This document shows positions 43,249 to 53,659 of a stretch of DNA of 64,000 bases, one piece after another. Source of the DNA: Georgenia soli. Lineage in GTDB: Bacteria > Actinomycetota > Actinomycetes > Actinomycetales > Actinomycetaceae. Every line of letters begins with the position of its first letter. Within the stretch, counting starts at the first letter, position 1. The stretch spans positions 3,162,001-3,226,000 of the forward strand of contig NZ_PDJI01000004.1 in the NCBI RefSeq assembly GCF_002563695.1. The letters are read 5' to 3'. The notes beneath the pieces are model-generated. The model saw only the letters and a program-made list of their open reading frames with translations. It was not told the origin of the DNA and made no database searches. The translations under genes and the position numbers were made by a program.

Positions 43249-44895
43249 GTGACCCCAGCCCAGCTAGCCGACCTGATCCGCACCGTCCTGCTCGACGCCG
43301 TGGCCTCCGGTGACGTGGCCCTCGCCCCCGACGACGTCCCCGAGCCCAGGGTCGAGCGGCCCCGTCAGCGCGAGCACGGAGACTGGGCGACCAACGTGGC
43401 GATGCAGCTGGCCAAGAAGGCGGGGACGAACCCCCGGGCCCTGGCAGAGCTGCTGGCGGCGCGCCTGAGCGACGCCGACGGCGTCGCGGCCGCCGAGGTC
43501 GCCGGCCCCGGCTTCCTCAACATCCGGCTCGAGGCCGGCGCCGCCGGCGAGCTGGCCCGCACGGTCGTCGAGGCCGGGGCCGGCTACGGGCGCAACGACG
43601 CACTGGCCGGGCACCGGATCAACATGGAGTTCGTCTCCGCCAACCCGACCGGGCCGCTGCACATCGGCCACACCCGGTGGGCCGCGCTGGGCGACGCGCT
43701 GGTCCGCCTCCTGCGGGCGTCCGGCGCCGAGGTGGTCCCGGAGTACTACATCAACGACGCCGGTTCCCAGATGGACAAGTTCGGCGCCTCGATCCTGGCC
43801 CGCGCCACCGGCGGCGAGATCCCGGAGGGCGGCTACCAGGGCGAGTACGTGACCGAGCTGGCCCGCAAGGTCCTCGACGAGCGCCCCGACCTGCCGGAGC
43901 TGCCCCACGACGAGGCCGTCGCCGTCGCCCGCGAGCTCGGGTACCGGCTGCAGATGGCGGAGATCGAGCAGACCCTCGCCGACTTCAACGTCCACTTCGA
44001 CGTGTGGTTCTCCGAGCGTGAGCTGCACGACGGCGGCGCCGTCGAGGGTGCCGTCGACCGCCTGCGCACGCAGGGCCACGTCTACGACGACGGCGGGGCC
44101 GTGTGGCTGCGCACCACGGACTTCTCCGACGACAAGGACCGCGTGCTCGTGCGCGCCGACGGCAGCCCCACCTACTTCGCCGCCGACGCCGCGTACTACC
44201 TGTCGAAGAAGGACCGCGGGTTCGGCGAGAAGATCTACCTCCTCGGCGCCGACCACCACGGCTACGTCAACCGGCTCAAGGCGATCGCCTCGTGCGCGGG
44301 GGACGACCCGGAGAGCAACATCGAGATCCTCATCGGCCAGCTCGTCTCGGTCGCCGGCGCCCGGATGAGCAAGCGCGCCGGCAACATCATCGAGCTGCGC
44401 GACCTCATCGAGTGGATCGGCACGGACCCCGTGCGCTACACCCTGGCCCGTTTCCCCGCGGACTCGCCCCTCGCCCTGGACGGGGAGAAGCTGCGCGAGA
44501 AGAACCTGGACAACCCCGTCTACTACGTCCAGTACGCCTACGCCCGGACCCGTAACGCGTCCCGCAACGCCGAGGAGCACGGCGTCCCGCGTGACGGCTT
44601 CGACCCCGCGGCCCTGGACCACCCCGCCGACGCCGAGCTGCTCGGGGCGCTGGGGCAGTTCCCGGAGACCGTCGCCCACGCCGCGCGCCTTCGTGAGCCG
44701 CACCGCGTGGCCCGCTACCTCGAGCAGGTCGCGGCCGCCTACCACCAGTGGTACGGCCAGACCCGCATCTCCCCGCGCGGGGAGGACCCGGTCGACGCCG
44801 GCCACACCGCGCGGCTGTGGCTCAACGACGCCACCAGCCAGGTCCTCACCAACGGCCTGGACCTGCTCGGCGTCTCGGCCCCGGAGCGGATGTGA
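43249..44895 (+). CDS. argS: ArgS, arginyl-tRNA synthetase
   Basis: 548 residues. Class I synthetase: Add-1 N-terminal domain to about 110, HIGH-type motif ANPTGPLHIGHTRWAALGDA (about 130-150), KMSKS-type RMSKRAGNIIELRDLIEWIG (about 372), and a C-terminal anticodon-binding helical domain with an EQVAAAYHQWY stretch. It charges tRNA-Arg, one gene for which lies immediately to the left. GTG 43249 (MTPAQLADLIR) is chosen: TACCCT (43236-43241) ends 7 bp upstream without a Shine-Dalgarno. It overlaps lysA by 4 bp. Confidence 0.96.
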   Translation: MTPAQLADLIRTVLLDAVASGDVALAPDDVPEPRVERPRQREHGDWATNVAMQLAKKAGTNPRALAELLAARLSDADGVAAAEVAGPGFLNIRLEAGAAGELARTVVEAGAGYGRNDALAGHRINMEFVSANPTGPLHIGHTRWAALGDALVRLLRASGAEVVPEYYINDAGSQMDKFGASILARATGGEIPEGGYQGEYVTELARKVLDERPDLPELPHDEAVAVARELGYRLQMAEIEQTLADFNVHFDVWFSERELHDGGAVEGAVDRLRTQGHVYDDGGAVWLRTTDFSDDKDRVLVRADGSPTYFAADAAYYLSKKDRGFGEKIYLLGADHHGYVNRLKAIASCAGDDPESNIEILIGQLVSVAGARMSKRAGNIIELRDLIEWIGTDPVRYTLARFPADSPLALDGEKLREKNLDNPVYYVQYAYARTRNASRNAEEHGVPRDGFDPAALDHPADAELLGALGQFPETVAHAARLREPHRVARYLEQVAAAYHQWYGQTRISPRGEDPVDAGHTARLWLNDATSQVLTNGLDLLGVSAPERM

Positions 44896-46295
44896 GCGCC
44901 GAGCACGCCGCCCCCGCGGCGGCCCCGAGGACGGCGCCCGAGCCCGACGGCGCCCCCACCGGCGTCTGGTCCACCGGCGTGAGCCGCGGCGGCGACGGCG
45001 CCCTGAGCGTCGCCGGCGTCGACCTGCGCGAGCTGGCCCGCACGCACGGCACCCCGGCCTACGTCGTCGACGAGGCGGACCTGCGCCGGCGTGCCCGCGC
45101 CTTCGCCACCGCCTTCGACGCCGCCTTCGCCGAGTCCGAGGGTATGGCCGGTGCCGACGTGTACTACGCCGGCAAGGCCTTCCTCTCCCTCGCCGTCGCC
45201 CGGTGGGTGCACGAGGAGGGGTTGCGCATCGACACCTCCACCGCGGGCGAGCTCGCCGTCGCCCTGCGCGCCGGCGTGCCGGGCGAGGCCATCGGCCTGC
45301 ACGGCAACAACAAGTCCGACGACGAGATCCGCACCGCCCTGGCGCACGGCGTCGGGCGCATCGTCGTCGACTCCCTCGCCGAGGTGGGCCGGGTGGCGGC
45401 CCTGGCCCGGGAGGCCGGCGTGCGCGCTCCCGTCATGGTGCGGGTGACCACCGGCGTCCACGCCGGCGGGCACCACTTCATCGCCACGGCGCACGAGGAC
45501 CAGAAGTTCGGACTCTCCCTCGCCTCCGGGGCGGCGCGCAAGGCCGTCGACGAGATCCTCGCCCACGACGAGCTCGAGCTCGTCGGCCTCCACTCGCACA
45601 TCGGCAGCCAGATCGTGGATCTCGCGGGCTTCGCGGTCGCGGCCCGCGCGATCCTCGGCCTGCGTGCCCAGGTCGCGGCGGAGACCGGCCACCTCGCCCC
45701 GGAGGTCGACCTCGGTGGCGGGTACGGCATCCGCTACACCGGCGCCGACGACGTCCCGCCCGCCCCGGAGCAGATCGCCCGGACCCTCGCCGACGCCGTG
45801 CGCGACGTCTGCACCGAGCTCGGCACCCCCGTGCCCCGCATCTCCGTGGAGCCGGGCCGCTCGATCGCCGGCCCCGCCGGCCTGACCCTGTACAGGGTGG
45901 GCACCGTCAAGGAGGTCGCCCTCGACGGCGGTGGGACCCGCACGTACGTCTCCGTCGACGGCGGCATGAGCGACAACATCCGCACCGCCCTCTACGAGGC
46001 CGAGTACACCGCCACGCTCGCCGACCGTCGGTCGGACGCGGCCACGGTGACCGCCCGCGTGGTGGGCAAGCACTGCGAGAGCGGCGACATCGTCGTGCGC
46101 GACGTGGCCCTGCCGGCCGACGTGCGCGCCGGCGACCTGCTCGCCGTGCCCGCGACCGGCGCGTACGGCCGGTCGATGGCCAGCAACTACAACCTCGTCC
46201 CGCGACCGCCGGTGCTCGCCCTCGGGGACGGCGAGGTGAGGGTCCTCGTGCGCCGCGAGACGGTGGACGACCTGCTCGCGCTCGACCTCGGCTGA
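44892..46295 (+). CDS. lysA: LysA, diaminopimelate decarboxylase
   Basis: 467 residues. Fold-type III PLP enzyme: lysine in VYYAGKAFLSLAVARW (about 93), HGNNKSDDEI, GLHSHIGSQI, DLGGGYGIRYTG, EPGRSIAGPAGLTLY, the cross-subunit CESGD loop and a late YGRSMASNYN. It decarboxylates meso-DAP to L-lysine, the last step of lysine synthesis. The first ~40 residues are an Ala/Pro-rich extension. The GTG start overlaps argS (GTGA), the usual actinobacterial coupling. Confidence 0.96.
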   Translation: MSAEHAAPAAAPRTAPEPDGAPTGVWSTGVSRGGDGALSVAGVDLRELARTHGTPAYVVDEADLRRRARAFATAFDAAFAESEGMAGADVYYAGKAFLSLAVARWVHEEGLRIDTSTAGELAVALRAGVPGEAIGLHGNNKSDDEIRTALAHGVGRIVVDSLAEVGRVAALAREAGVRAPVMVRVTTGVHAGGHHFIATAHEDQKFGLSLASGAARKAVDEILAHDELELVGLHSHIGSQIVDLAGFAVAARAILGLRAQVAAETGHLAPEVDLGGGYGIRYTGADDVPPAPEQIARTLADAVRDVCTELGTPVPRISVEPGRSIAGPAGLTLYRVGTVKEVALDGGGTRTYVSVDGGMSDNIRTALYEAEYTATLADRRSDAATVTARVVGKHCESGDIVVRDVALPADVRAGDLLAVPATGAYGRSMASNYNLVPRPPVLALGDGEVRVLVRRETVDDLLALDLG

Positions 46296-46376
46296 GACGC
46301 CCCGGAGGCCGGGACCGACAGCCCCCTATCCTGGGCGCGGCGCCGAACGGTGCCGCCCGCGATCGAGAGGATGCTG

Positions 46377-47687
46377 GTGACTGAGAACCGTCCGACCGAC
46401 GGCGTCGTGCGCGTAGGCCTGCTGGGCTGCGGCACGGTCGGCAGCCAGGTGGTCCGCCTGCTCCGGGAGCACGGCGACGACTGGGCGGCGAGGAGCGGTG
46501 CCCATCTCGAGCTGGTCGGCATCGCCGTGCGCGACACCGCCGCCGAGCGGGACCCGTGGGTGCCCCGGGACCTGCTGACCGACGACGCCGAGGGCCTGGT
46601 CGGTCGCGCGGACGTGGTGATCGAGCTCATCGGCGGCATCGAGCCTGCCCGCACGCTCGTCCTGCGGGCGCTGCGCTCCGGCGCCACTGTCGTCACCGGC
46701 AACAAGGCGCTCCTCGCGGCCCACGGCCCCGAGCTGCACGCCGCCGCCGAGGCCGGGGACGCGGACCTCTACTACGAGGCCGCCGTCGCGGGCGCCGTCC
46801 CCGTCGTCTACGGCCTGCGCGAGTCCCTGGCCGGGGACAAGATCACCGCGGTGCTGGGCATCGTCAACGGCACGACGAACTACATCCTCGACGAGATGGC
46901 CACCCGGGGGCTCAGCTTCGACCAGGCGCTGTCCCAGGCGCAGGAGCTCGGCTACGCCGAGGCGGACCCGACGGCGGACGTCGACGGGCACGACGCCGCG
47001 GCGAAGGCCGCGATCCTCGCCTCCCTGGCCTTCCACACCCGCGTGGGCATCGACGACGTCCCCGTCACCGGCATCCGGCACATCACCGCCGAGGACATGG
47101 CGGAGGCGCGCGAGACGGGCCACGTCATGAAGCTGCTCGCCGTCGCCCGCCGCACGGTCTCCGGCGGCACAGAGGGCATCAGCGTGCGCGTCCACCCCGC
47201 GCTCGTGCCGGCCGCACACCCGCTCGCCGCGGTGCACGGCGCGTTCAACGCCGTCGTCGTCGAGTCCGAGTCCGCGGGCCGCCTGATGTTCTACGGGCAG
47301 GGCGCCGGCGGTGCGCCGACCGCCTCGGCGGTGCTCAGCGACGTCGTCGCCGCCGCGAACCACAAGGTCCACGGCGGCCACGCGCCGCGCGAGTCCACCT
47401 ACGCCGAGCTGCCGCTGCACGGCCCCGACGCGACCGCCGCCCGTACCCAGGTCCAGCTCCGGCTGGCGCACGCGCCGGGCACGCTGGCCGCCGTGGCCGG
47501 CGTCTACGGCGAGGAGGGCGTGTCCATCGACAGCGTCCGCCAGCAGCGCTCGGCGGACGGCGTCGCGCAGCTGACGATCATCAGCGACGTCTCCACCGAG
47601 GCGGCGCTCGAGCGCACGGTGGCGAGGCTGGCCGAGGAACCGCACGTGCACGAGGTCATCTCGGTGACCCGAGTCGAAGGAGCATGA
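46377..47687 (+). CDS. hom: Hom, homoserine dehydrogenase
   Basis: 436 residues. NAD(P) motif [18 protein letters not shown] (about 12-28), [60 protein letters not shown] and [19 protein letters not shown], then a C-terminal ACT domain ([18 protein letters not shown]) for threonine feedback. It reduces aspartate semialdehyde to homoserine. GTG 46377 is preferred over ATG 46371 because GAGAGG (46365-46370) is correctly spaced. TATCCT at 46327-46332 is a plausible -10. First gene of hom-thrC-thrB. Confidence 0.95.
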   Translation: MTENRPTDGVVRVGLLGCGTVGSQVVRLLREHGDDWAARSGAHLELVGIAVRDTAAERDPWVPRDLLTDDAEGLVGRADVVIELIGGIEPARTLVLRALRSGATVVTGNKALLAAHGPELHAAAEAGDADLYYEAAVAGAVPVVYGLRESLAGDKITAVLGIVNGTTNYILDEMATRGLSFDQALSQAQELGYAEADPTADVDGHDAAAKAAILASLAFHTRVGIDDVPVTGIRHITAEDMAEARETGHVMKLLAVARRTVSGGTEGISVRVHPALVPAAHPLAAVHGAFNAVVVESESAGRLMFYGQGAGGAPTASAVLSDVVAAANHKVHGGHAPRESTYAELPLHGPDATAARTQVQLRLAHAPGTLAAVAGVYGEEGVSIDSVRQQRSADGVAQLTIISDVSTEAALERTVARLAEEPHVHEVISVTRVEGA

Positions 47688-48787
47688 TGGCCCACCAGTG
47701 GCGAGGCGTGATCGAGGAGTACCGCGACCGGCTGCCGATCGGGGCCGACGACCCGGTCGTGACCCTCGGCGAGGGCGGCACCCCGCTGGTCGAGGCGCCC
47801 GTGCTCGGGGAGCGGACCGGCGCGCGGGTGTGGGTCAAGGTCGAGGGCGCGAACCCGACCGGCTCCTTCAAGGACCGCGGCATGACCATGGCGATGTCGA
47901 ACGTCGCCGCCACGGACACCCGCATGGTCGTGTGCGCGTCCACCGGGAACACCTCCGCCTCGGCCGCCGCCTACGCCGTGCGCGCGGGCCTCGGCTGCGC
48001 CGTCGTCCTGCCCGCGGGGAAGATCGCCGCCGGCAAGCTCGCCCAGGCCATCGTCCACGGCGCGACCCTCGTGGCCGTGGACGGCAACTTCGACGACTGC
48101 CTCCGCATCGCCCGCGACCTCGCGGAGCAGTACCCGGTCGCGCTCGTCAACTCGGTCAACCCCTACCGCCTGCAGGGCCAGAAGACCGCCGCGTTCGAGG
48201 TGGTCGACGCCCTCGGTGACGCCCCCGACGTCCACGTCCTGCCCGTGGGCAACGCCGGCAACATCTCCGCGTACTGGATGGGCTACAACGAGTACGCCGG
48301 CCGCACCACGGCCGCCTCGGTCGACGACGCCGCCACGCGCCTGGCGCCGGTGGCCACCAGGGTGCCGCAGATGTGGGGCGTGCAGGCCGAGGGGGCGGCG
48401 CCGTTCGTCAAGGGCGCCCCCGTCGAGCACCCGGAGACCGTCGCCACCGCGATCCGCATCGGCAACCCGGCCTCCTGGGACTACGCCGAGGCCGCCCGCG
48501 ACGACTCCGGCGGCTGGATCGACGCCGTCACCGACGCTCAGATCCTCGACGCCCAGTCGCTGCTCGCCGCCGAGGTGGGCGTGTTCGTGGAGCCGGCCTC
48601 GGCCGCCTCCGTCGCCGGGCTGCTGCAGGCCGCCGAGCACGGCCGCGTGCCCGCGGGGGCCCGGATCGTGTGCACCGTGACGGGCAACGGCCTGAAGGAC
48701 ACCGCGACCGCGCTGGGCCACACCACCGTCGAGCCCGAGGTCATCGCGCCCACGCTCGAGGCCGCCGTCGCGGCCCTGGGCCTGTAA
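47687..48787 (+). CDS. thrC: ThrC, threonine synthase
   Basis: 366 residues. PLP lysine in [17 protein letters not shown] (about 60), phosphate-binding [37 protein letters not shown] and the late VTGNGLKD. It converts O-phosphohomoserine to threonine. ATG 47684 and 47687 are both in frame; AAGGAG at 47677-47682 favours 47687, which shares one base with the hom stop. A compact bacterial/archaeal-type ThrC without the N-terminal extension. Confidence 0.95.
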   Translation: MAHQWRGVIEEYRDRLPIGADDPVVTLGEGGTPLVEAPVLGERTGARVWVKVEGANPTGSFKDRGMTMAMSNVAATDTRMVVCASTGNTSASAAAYAVRAGLGCAVVLPAGKIAAGKLAQAIVHGATLVAVDGNFDDCLRIARDLAEQYPVALVNSVNPYRLQGQKTAAFEVVDALGDAPDVHVLPVGNAGNISAYWMGYNEYAGRTTAASVDDAATRLAPVATRVPQMWGVQAEGAAPFVKGAPVEHPETVATAIRIGNPASWDYAEAARDDSGGWIDAVTDAQILDAQSLLAAEVGVFVEPASAASVAGLLQAAEHGRVPAGARIVCTVTGNGLKDTATALGHTTVEPEVIAPTLEAAVAALGL

Positions 48788-48792
48788 CGCCC

Positions 48793-49686
48793 GTGCGGCT
48801 CGCGCGCGACGTCGTCCGGGTCCGGGTCCCGGCCACGTCGGCCAACCTCGGGCCCGGGTTCGACTCCCTGGGCCTGGCGCTGGGTGTGTGGGACGAGGTC
48901 TCCGTCCGCGCCGTCGCCGGCCCGACGACGGTCCGCGTCGTGGGGGAGGGGGACGGCGCCCTGCCCGACGGCGAGGAGCACCTCGTCGTCCGTGCCGTGC
49001 GGCTCGGCCTGGACCGGGCGGGGGCCCCGCAGGCGGGCCTGGAGCTCGTCTGCCACAACGCCATCCCGCACGGGCGCGGGATGGGGTCCTCGGCGGCCGC
49101 CGTCGTCGCCGGTCTGGTCGCGGCCCGCGCTCTGCTGGCGGAGCCGGAGGCGCTCGACGACGACGCTCTCCTCGACCTCGCCACCCAGCTCGAGGGGCAC
49201 CCGGACAACGCCGCCCCGGCGCTGCTCGGCGGGGCCACCGCGGCCTGGGAGGACGGCGCGGGGCCGCACGCCGCCCGCATCCCCGTCTCCGGCGACCTGC
49301 GGCCCACGGTGCTGGTCCCGCAGGCGCAGCTGCTCACCCACACGGCCCGGGCGGTGCTGCCCACGCAGGTCCCGCACGCGGACGCGGCGTTCAACGCCGC
49401 CCGCTCCGCGCTGCTGGTGCTCGCGCTCGGCGGCCGGAGCGACCTGCTCATGGCGGCCACGGAGGACCGGCTGCACCAGGGGTACCGCGCCGACGCCATG
49501 CGCGGCACCGCCGAGGCCGTCCGGGCCCTGCGCCAGGCCGGCTGGCCGGCTGTCGTCTCCGGTGCCGGGCCCAGCGTGCTGGTGCTCGAGCGGCTCGACG
49601 ACGCCACCGCCCGGACCCTGGAGCAGCACGGCTGGCGGGTGCTCGACCCGGGCGTCGCGACCTCGGGTGCGCACCTCGTCGGCTGA
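48793..49686 (+). CDS. thrB: ThrB, homoserine kinase
   Basis: 297 residues, a GHMP kinase. VRVPATSANLGPGFDSLGLA at the N-terminus, the ATP motif IPHGRGMGSSAAAVVAGLVA (about 93), GHPDNAAPALLGGATAAW and the C-terminal VVSGAGPSVLVL. It phosphorylates homoserine for ThrC. GTG 48793 lies 5 bp after the thrC stop; no obvious Shine-Dalgarno, so translation may depend on coupling. Last gene of the threonine operon. Confidence 0.95.
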   Translation: MRLARDVVRVRVPATSANLGPGFDSLGLALGVWDEVSVRAVAGPTTVRVVGEGDGALPDGEEHLVVRAVRLGLDRAGAPQAGLELVCHNAIPHGRGMGSSAAAVVAGLVAARALLAEPEALDDDALLDLATQLEGHPDNAAPALLGGATAAWEDGAGPHAARIPVSGDLRPTVLVPQAQLLTHTARAVLPTQVPHADAAFNAARSALLVLALGGRSDLLMAATEDRLHQGYRADAMRGTAEAVRALRQAGWPAVVSGAGPSVLVLERLDDATARTLEQHGWRVLDPGVATSGAHLVG

Positions 49687-49970
49687 CCGGGGATATTCGC
49701 CGACCTGGGGCGAGAAACACGTCCGGATCGTGCGGCGCGCGCAGTCGACGGCTGGTAGCATCGTCAGTGCACCGACTCCCTGCGGACGTTTCCGCGCACC
49801 TGGGTGCGTCTACCGCGTCTTCGTACAGACGGAGCATCTGCCCCGACCGCCACGCGCCTGCAGCGTCCGCGCGCGGGGACCCCATCACCACCCAGCCCTC
49901 CCGGCTGGTAAACCGACCCGCGTCCTTGCGCCGACCAGACCGAGGACGTTTCACCGAGGGAAGGAACCTC
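49687..49970 (+). promoter_or_regulatory. rho upstream region with TAGCAT -10
   Basis: 284 bp. TAGCAT at 49756-49761 is the best -10 and predicts a leader of about 205 nt before rho. A long leader is compatible with Rho autoregulation of its own message. GGGAAGGAA precedes the GTG. No coding potential seen. Confidence 0.45.
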
Positions 49971-52052
49971 GTGACCGAAACTGTCGACGCCCCCAACACC
50001 GGCACCGCCGGGTCACGCCGGGGCTCGTTGACCACGCTGCGCCTCCCGGAGCTCCAGGCCCTCGCGGGCGAGATGGGGCTCAAGGGCACGGCGAAGATGC
50101 GGAAGAGCGACCTCGTCGCCGCCATCCGCGAGGCCCGCGGCGACGGCAACGGCGCCGGCCGGACCGCTGCGCCGAAGCAGTCGGACTCCGCCGCGTCGAA
50201 GCAGCCGGACTCCGCCGCGTCGAAGAGGTCGGAGTCCGCCGAGCCGAAGCGGTCGGAGTCCGCCGAGCCGGGCCGTGCCGCCGAGCCGGCCAAGGCCGAG
50301 CGCGCCCAGGAACCCAGCACCCGCCGGTCCCCGGAGCCCGCCCGCGCCGAGCGCACCCGCACCGAGCGCCCACAGCCGGAGCGCACCGAGTCCGAGCCGA
50401 CCGGGTCGGACGCGGCCGAGGCCCCGGCCCAGCTGCAGCTGCCCGACGTCCAGCCCGCGCAGCGCCAGCGCCGCGGCTCGCGCCGGGCCACCGCCCCTGC
50501 CGCAGCACCCGTGACCGCCGCCGCGCCGACCGCCGCCGACCCCGCGCAGACCGCCTCCCACGAGGACGCGAAGGAGGCCCTCAAGCGCGAGCTCGCGGAG
50601 CGCGCCGGGAACGCCGAGCACGGCGGGGAGACCGAGGAGGAGCGCGCGCGTCGTGCCCTCGACGCCCTCGGCGAGGCCGCCGCCCGCCGTCGTGACCGTC
50701 AGGAGGACGGCGAGCACGACCAGCCCGGTCACCAGTCCCCGCTCGGCGGGCGCAACCGCCGCGACGACGACGAGCACGGCTCGCGCTCGCGCCGTCGTAG
50801 CCGCGACCGCAACCGGGACCGCAAGCGCCGCGGCACGGGCCGGGGCGACTTCGCCTTCGACGAGCCCGTCGAGGTCAGCGAGGACGACGTCCTGCTGCCC
50901 GTCGCGGGCATCCTCGACGTCCTGGAGAACTACGCCTTCGTGCGCACCTCCGGGTACCTGCCCGGCCCCAACGACGTCTACGTCACGCTGGGTCAGGTCA
51001 AGAAGAACGGCCTGCGCCGCGGTGACGCGATCACCGGTGCGGTGCGCCAGCCCCGCGAGGGCGAGCAGCAGACCGGGCAGCGCCAGAAGTTCAACGCGCT
51101 GGTCCGCCTCGACACCGTCAACGGGATGGGCGTCGAGCAGGCGCGCAAGCGGCCGGACTTCACCAAGCTGACCCCGCTCTACCCGCAGGAGCAGCTGCGC
51201 CTGGAGACGACGCCGAAGGCCATCACGCCCCGCGTCATCGACCTCGTCGCCCCCATCGGCAAGGGGCAGCGTGGTCTCATCGTCTCCCCGCCCAAGGCCG
51301 GCAAGACGATCATCATGCAGCAGATCGCCAACGCGATCTCCGTCAACAACCCCCAGGTCCACCTCATGGTCGTGCTCGTCGACGAGCGCCCCGAGGAGGT
51401 CACGGACATGGAGCGCATGGTCAAGGGCGAGGTCATCGCCTCCACCTTCGACCGGCCGGCCTCGGACCACACGATCGTCGCCGAGCTCGCGATCGAGCGG
51501 GCCAAGCGGCTCGTCGAGCTGGGCCAGGACGTCGTGGTGCTCCTGGACTCCCTGACCCGCCTCTCCCGGGCCTACAACCTCGCCGCGCCGGCCTCCGGCC
51601 GCATCCTCTCCGGCGGTGTCGACGCCTCGGCGCTGTACCCGCCGAAGAAGTTCTTCGGCGCCGCGCGCAACATCGAGAACGGCGGCTCGCTGACGATCCT
51701 CGCCTCCGCCCTGGTGGAGACCGGGTCGAAGATGGACGAGGTCATCTTCGAGGAGTTCAAGGGCACCGGGAACATGGAGCTGCGCCTGGCCCGTCAGCTG
51801 GCGGACAAGCGCATCTTCCCGGCCGTGGACGTCAATGCCTCCGGCACCCGCCGCGAGGAGCTGCTCATGGCCCCCGAGGAGCTCAAGATCGTCTGGAAGC
51901 TGCGCCGGGTCATGGGTGCGCTCGACCAGCAGCAGGCCATCGACCTGCTCCTGGGCAAGCTGCGCGAGACGTCGTCGAACGCGGAGTTCCTCATGACGGT
52001 GCAGAAGACGACGCCGACGCCCACGCACGAGCCCGAGCTCGCCATCCGCTAG
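49971..52052 (+). CDS. rho: Rho transcription termination factor (actinobacterial long form)
   Basis: 693 residues versus about 420 in E. coli. Rho N-domain at 10-60 ([31 protein letters not shown]). A large Ser/Ala/Glu/Arg-rich disordered insertion runs from about 65 to 290, including four 8-residue repeats and an Arg-rich end ([18 protein letters not shown]). The RNA-binding CSD follows ([20 protein letters not shown]). The hexameric ATPase has Walker [14 protein letters not shown] (about 434), Walker [16 protein letters not shown] (about 520) and secondary RNA-site GTRREELLM. Insertions of this kind are typical in actinobacterial Rho. GTG 49971 has GGGAAGGAA upstream. Confidence 0.96.
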   Translation: MTETVDAPNTGTAGSRRGSLTTLRLPELQALAGEMGLKGTAKMRKSDLVAAIREARGDGNGAGRTAAPKQSDSAASKQPDSAASKRSESAEPKRSESAEPGRAAEPAKAERAQEPSTRRSPEPARAERTRTERPQPERTESEPTGSDAAEAPAQLQLPDVQPAQRQRRGSRRATAPAAAPVTAAAPTAADPAQTASHEDAKEALKRELAERAGNAEHGGETEEERARRALDALGEAAARRRDRQEDGEHDQPGHQSPLGGRNRRDDDEHGSRSRRRSRDRNRDRKRRGTGRGDFAFDEPVEVSEDDVLLPVAGILDVLENYAFVRTSGYLPGPNDVYVTLGQVKKNGLRRGDAITGAVRQPREGEQQTGQRQKFNALVRLDTVNGMGVEQARKRPDFTKLTPLYPQEQLRLETTPKAITPRVIDLVAPIGKGQRGLIVSPPKAGKTIIMQQIANAISVNNPQVHLMVVLVDERPEEVTDMERMVKGEVIASTFDRPASDHTIVAELAIERAKRLVELGQDVVVLLDSLTRLSRAYNLAAPASGRILSGGVDASALYPPKKFFGAARNIENGGSLTILASALVETGSKMDEVIFEEFKGTGNMELRLARQLADKRIFPAVDVNASGTRREELLMAPEELKIVWKLRRVMGALDQQQAIDLLLGKLRETSSNAEFLMTVQKTTPTPTHEPELAIR
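50175..50270 (+). repeat. Four in-frame 24-bp repeats inside rho
   Basis: Units at 50175, 50199, 50223 and 50247 encode [24 protein letters not shown] and KRSESAEP. They lie in the disordered insertion between the Rho N-domain and the RNA-binding domain and are likely length-polymorphic. Confidence 0.9.
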
Positions 52053-52071
52053 ACGGAGACGTCGCTCACAT

Positions 52072-52115
52072 CCGCGGGCCGTCCGCCCAGGCGGGAACAG
52101 GACGGACGCCCGCGG
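52072..52115 (+). terminator. Bulged hairpin between rho and rpmE
   Basis: ccgcgggccgtcc (52072-52084) pairs with 52100-52115 as 7 + 6 bp with a 3-nt bulge, around a 15-nt loop. It lies 20 bp after the rho stop and overlaps the SigR-type promoter of rpmE, so termination and initiation signals share DNA. Confidence 0.55.
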
Positions 52116-52119
52116 TGTT
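52094..52119 (+). promoter_or_regulatory. SigR-type promoter ahead of rpmE
   Basis: GGAAC at 52094-52098, an exact 18-bp spacer, GTT at 52117-52119, matching GGAAY-N18-GTT. rpmE (bL31) is an established member of the SigR regulon in Streptomyces coelicolor. A second -10-like CACAAT (52154-52159) may give basal expression. Confidence 0.7.
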
Positions 52120-52232
52120 GGACACAAGGTTCCGGCCGTCAGGTGCGGTCTGGCACAATATCTCGTCGGCCTCCGGTTCACGGACGCGGTCCCTCGCGCC
52201 CGACCCGGGGCACTCACGAACCTAGGAGAGAC

Positions 52233-52445
52233 ATGAAGCAGGGCATCCACCCCGAGTACGTGACCACCACCGTCACGTGCACGTGCGGCAACACCTTCAC
52301 CACCCGCAGCACGGCCACGTCCGGCGAGATCCACGCCGACGTGTGCAGCGCCTGCCACCCGTTCTACACCGGCAAGCAGAAGATCCTCGACACCGGTGGT
52401 CGTGTGGCCCGCTTCGAGGCCCGCTACGGCAAGCGGAACAAGTAG
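52233..52445 (+). CDS. rpmE: Ribosomal protein bL31, zinc-binding form
   Basis: 70 residues. [16 protein letters not shown] opens the protein. The four zinc ligands are in VTCTCGNTF and VCSACHPF (CxC...CxxC), making it the C+ type, which stores zinc and is replaced by a C- paralogue under zinc limitation in actinobacteria. [20 protein letters not shown] is the conserved C-terminus. AGGAGAG precedes ATG 52233; the upstream frame is leader. Confidence 0.96.
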   Translation: MKQGIHPEYVTTTVTCTCGNTFTTRSTATSGEIHADVCSACHPFYTGKQKILDTGGRVARFEARYGKRNK

Positions 52446-52456
52446 CACCCTTCCGG

Positions 52457-52501
52457 CGCCGGCGGTGACGCCGCGGACACCGTCCGCGGCTCCCGCCGGC
52501 G
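52457..52501 (+). terminator. Two-stage hairpin after rpmE
   Basis: An outer 9-bp stem (52457-52465 with 52493-52501) encloses an inner 8-bp stem ccgcggac/gtccgcgg (52471-52478 with 52482-52489). It starts 12 bp after the rpmE stop and is followed by ttgtcgt. Probable rpmE terminator before prfA. Confidence 0.7.
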
Positions 52502-52561
52502 TTGTCGTACGCAGAACCGTAGTTCGTACGAGGGTCCGGAGCGGACCACCGAGGGAGAGGC

Positions 52562-53659
52562 ATGAGCGAGGACCTCACGGCCGTCGAGCCGCTGCTGGCC
52601 GAGCACGCCGAGATCGAGCGCGCGCTGGCCGACCCGTCCGTCCACGCCGACGCCGGCCGCGCGAGGACGCTCGGGCGCCGCTACGCCGAGCTCGGGCGCA
52701 TCGTCCACGCCTACCGTGCGTGGCAGGCCGCGGAGGGCGACCTGACCGCCGGGCGCGAGCTCGCCGAGGCCGACGAGGCGTTCGCCGAGGAGCTCCCCGC
52801 GCTCGAGGCCACGCGCGACGGGGCCGCCGAGGAGCTGCGCCGGGTCCTCGTCCCCACCGACCCGGACGACGCCCGCGACGTCATCCTCGAGGTCAAGGCC
52901 GGCGAGGGCGGGGAGGAGTCCGCGCTGTTCGCCGGGGACCTGCTGCGCATGTATCTGCGCTACGCCGAGCGGCAGGGCTGGTCGGCCCAGATCCTCGGTG
53001 CCACCGAGTCCGACCTCGGCGGCTACAAGGACGTCTCCGTGGCCATCAAGGCCAAGGGCGTCCCGCAGGACCCCTCCGACGGCGTGTGGGCGCACCTGAA
53101 GTACGAGGGCGGCGTGCACCGCGTGCAGCGCGTGCCCGTCACCGAGTCCCAGGGGCGTATCCACACCTCCGCCGCGGGCGTGCTCGTCCTGCCCGAGGTC
53201 GACGACCCGGGCGAGGTGGAGATCGACCAGAACGACCTGCGCATCGACGTCTACCGCTCCTCCGGTCCCGGCGGCCAGTCCGTGAACACCACCGACTCCG
53301 CCGTGCGCATCACCCACGTGCCCACGGGCATCGTGGTGTCGATGCAGAACGAGAAGTCGCAGCTGCAGAACCGTGAGCAGGCGATGCGCGTGCTGCGCGC
53401 CCGGCTCCTCGCCGCCCGGCAGGAGGAGGCGGAGGCCGCCGCCTCCGAGCAGCGCCGCTCCCAGGTCCGCACCGTGGACCGCTCCGAGCGGATCCGCACC
53501 TACAACTTCCCCGAGAACCGCATCGCCGACCACCGCACCGGGTACAAGGCCTACAACCTCGACCACGTGCTCGACGGCGACCTCGGGCCGGTCATCGCCT
53601 CCGCCGTCGAGATGGACGAGGCCGCCCGGCTCGCGGCCGCGGCCGCGGGCCGCGGATGA
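52562..53659 (+). CDS. prfA: RF1 peptide chain release factor
   Basis: 365 residues. Codon-recognition tripeptide PVT in [14 protein letters not shown] (about 191), which is the PxT of RF1, and the peptidyl-hydrolysis loop GGQ in [14 protein letters not shown] (about 236). It terminates at UAA and UAG. The glutamine of GGQ is the substrate of PrmC encoded next, with a 4-bp overlap. ATG 52562 is preceded by GAGGGAGAGGC. Two CGTACG palindromes 19 bp apart (52506 and 52525) lie just upstream. Confidence 0.96.
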   Translation: MSEDLTAVEPLLAEHAEIERALADPSVHADAGRARTLGRRYAELGRIVHAYRAWQAAEGDLTAGRELAEADEAFAEELPALEATRDGAAEELRRVLVPTDPDDARDVILEVKAGEGGEESALFAGDLLRMYLRYAERQGWSAQILGATESDLGGYKDVSVAIKAKGVPQDPSDGVWAHLKYEGGVHRVQRVPVTESQGRIHTSAAGVLVLPEVDDPGEVEIDQNDLRIDVYRSSGPGGQSVNTTDSAVRITHVPTGIVVSMQNEKSQLQNREQAMRVLRARLLAARQEEAEAAASEQRRSQVRTVDRSERIRTYNFPENRIADHRTGYKAYNLDHVLDGDLGPVIASAVEMDEAARLAAAAAGRG

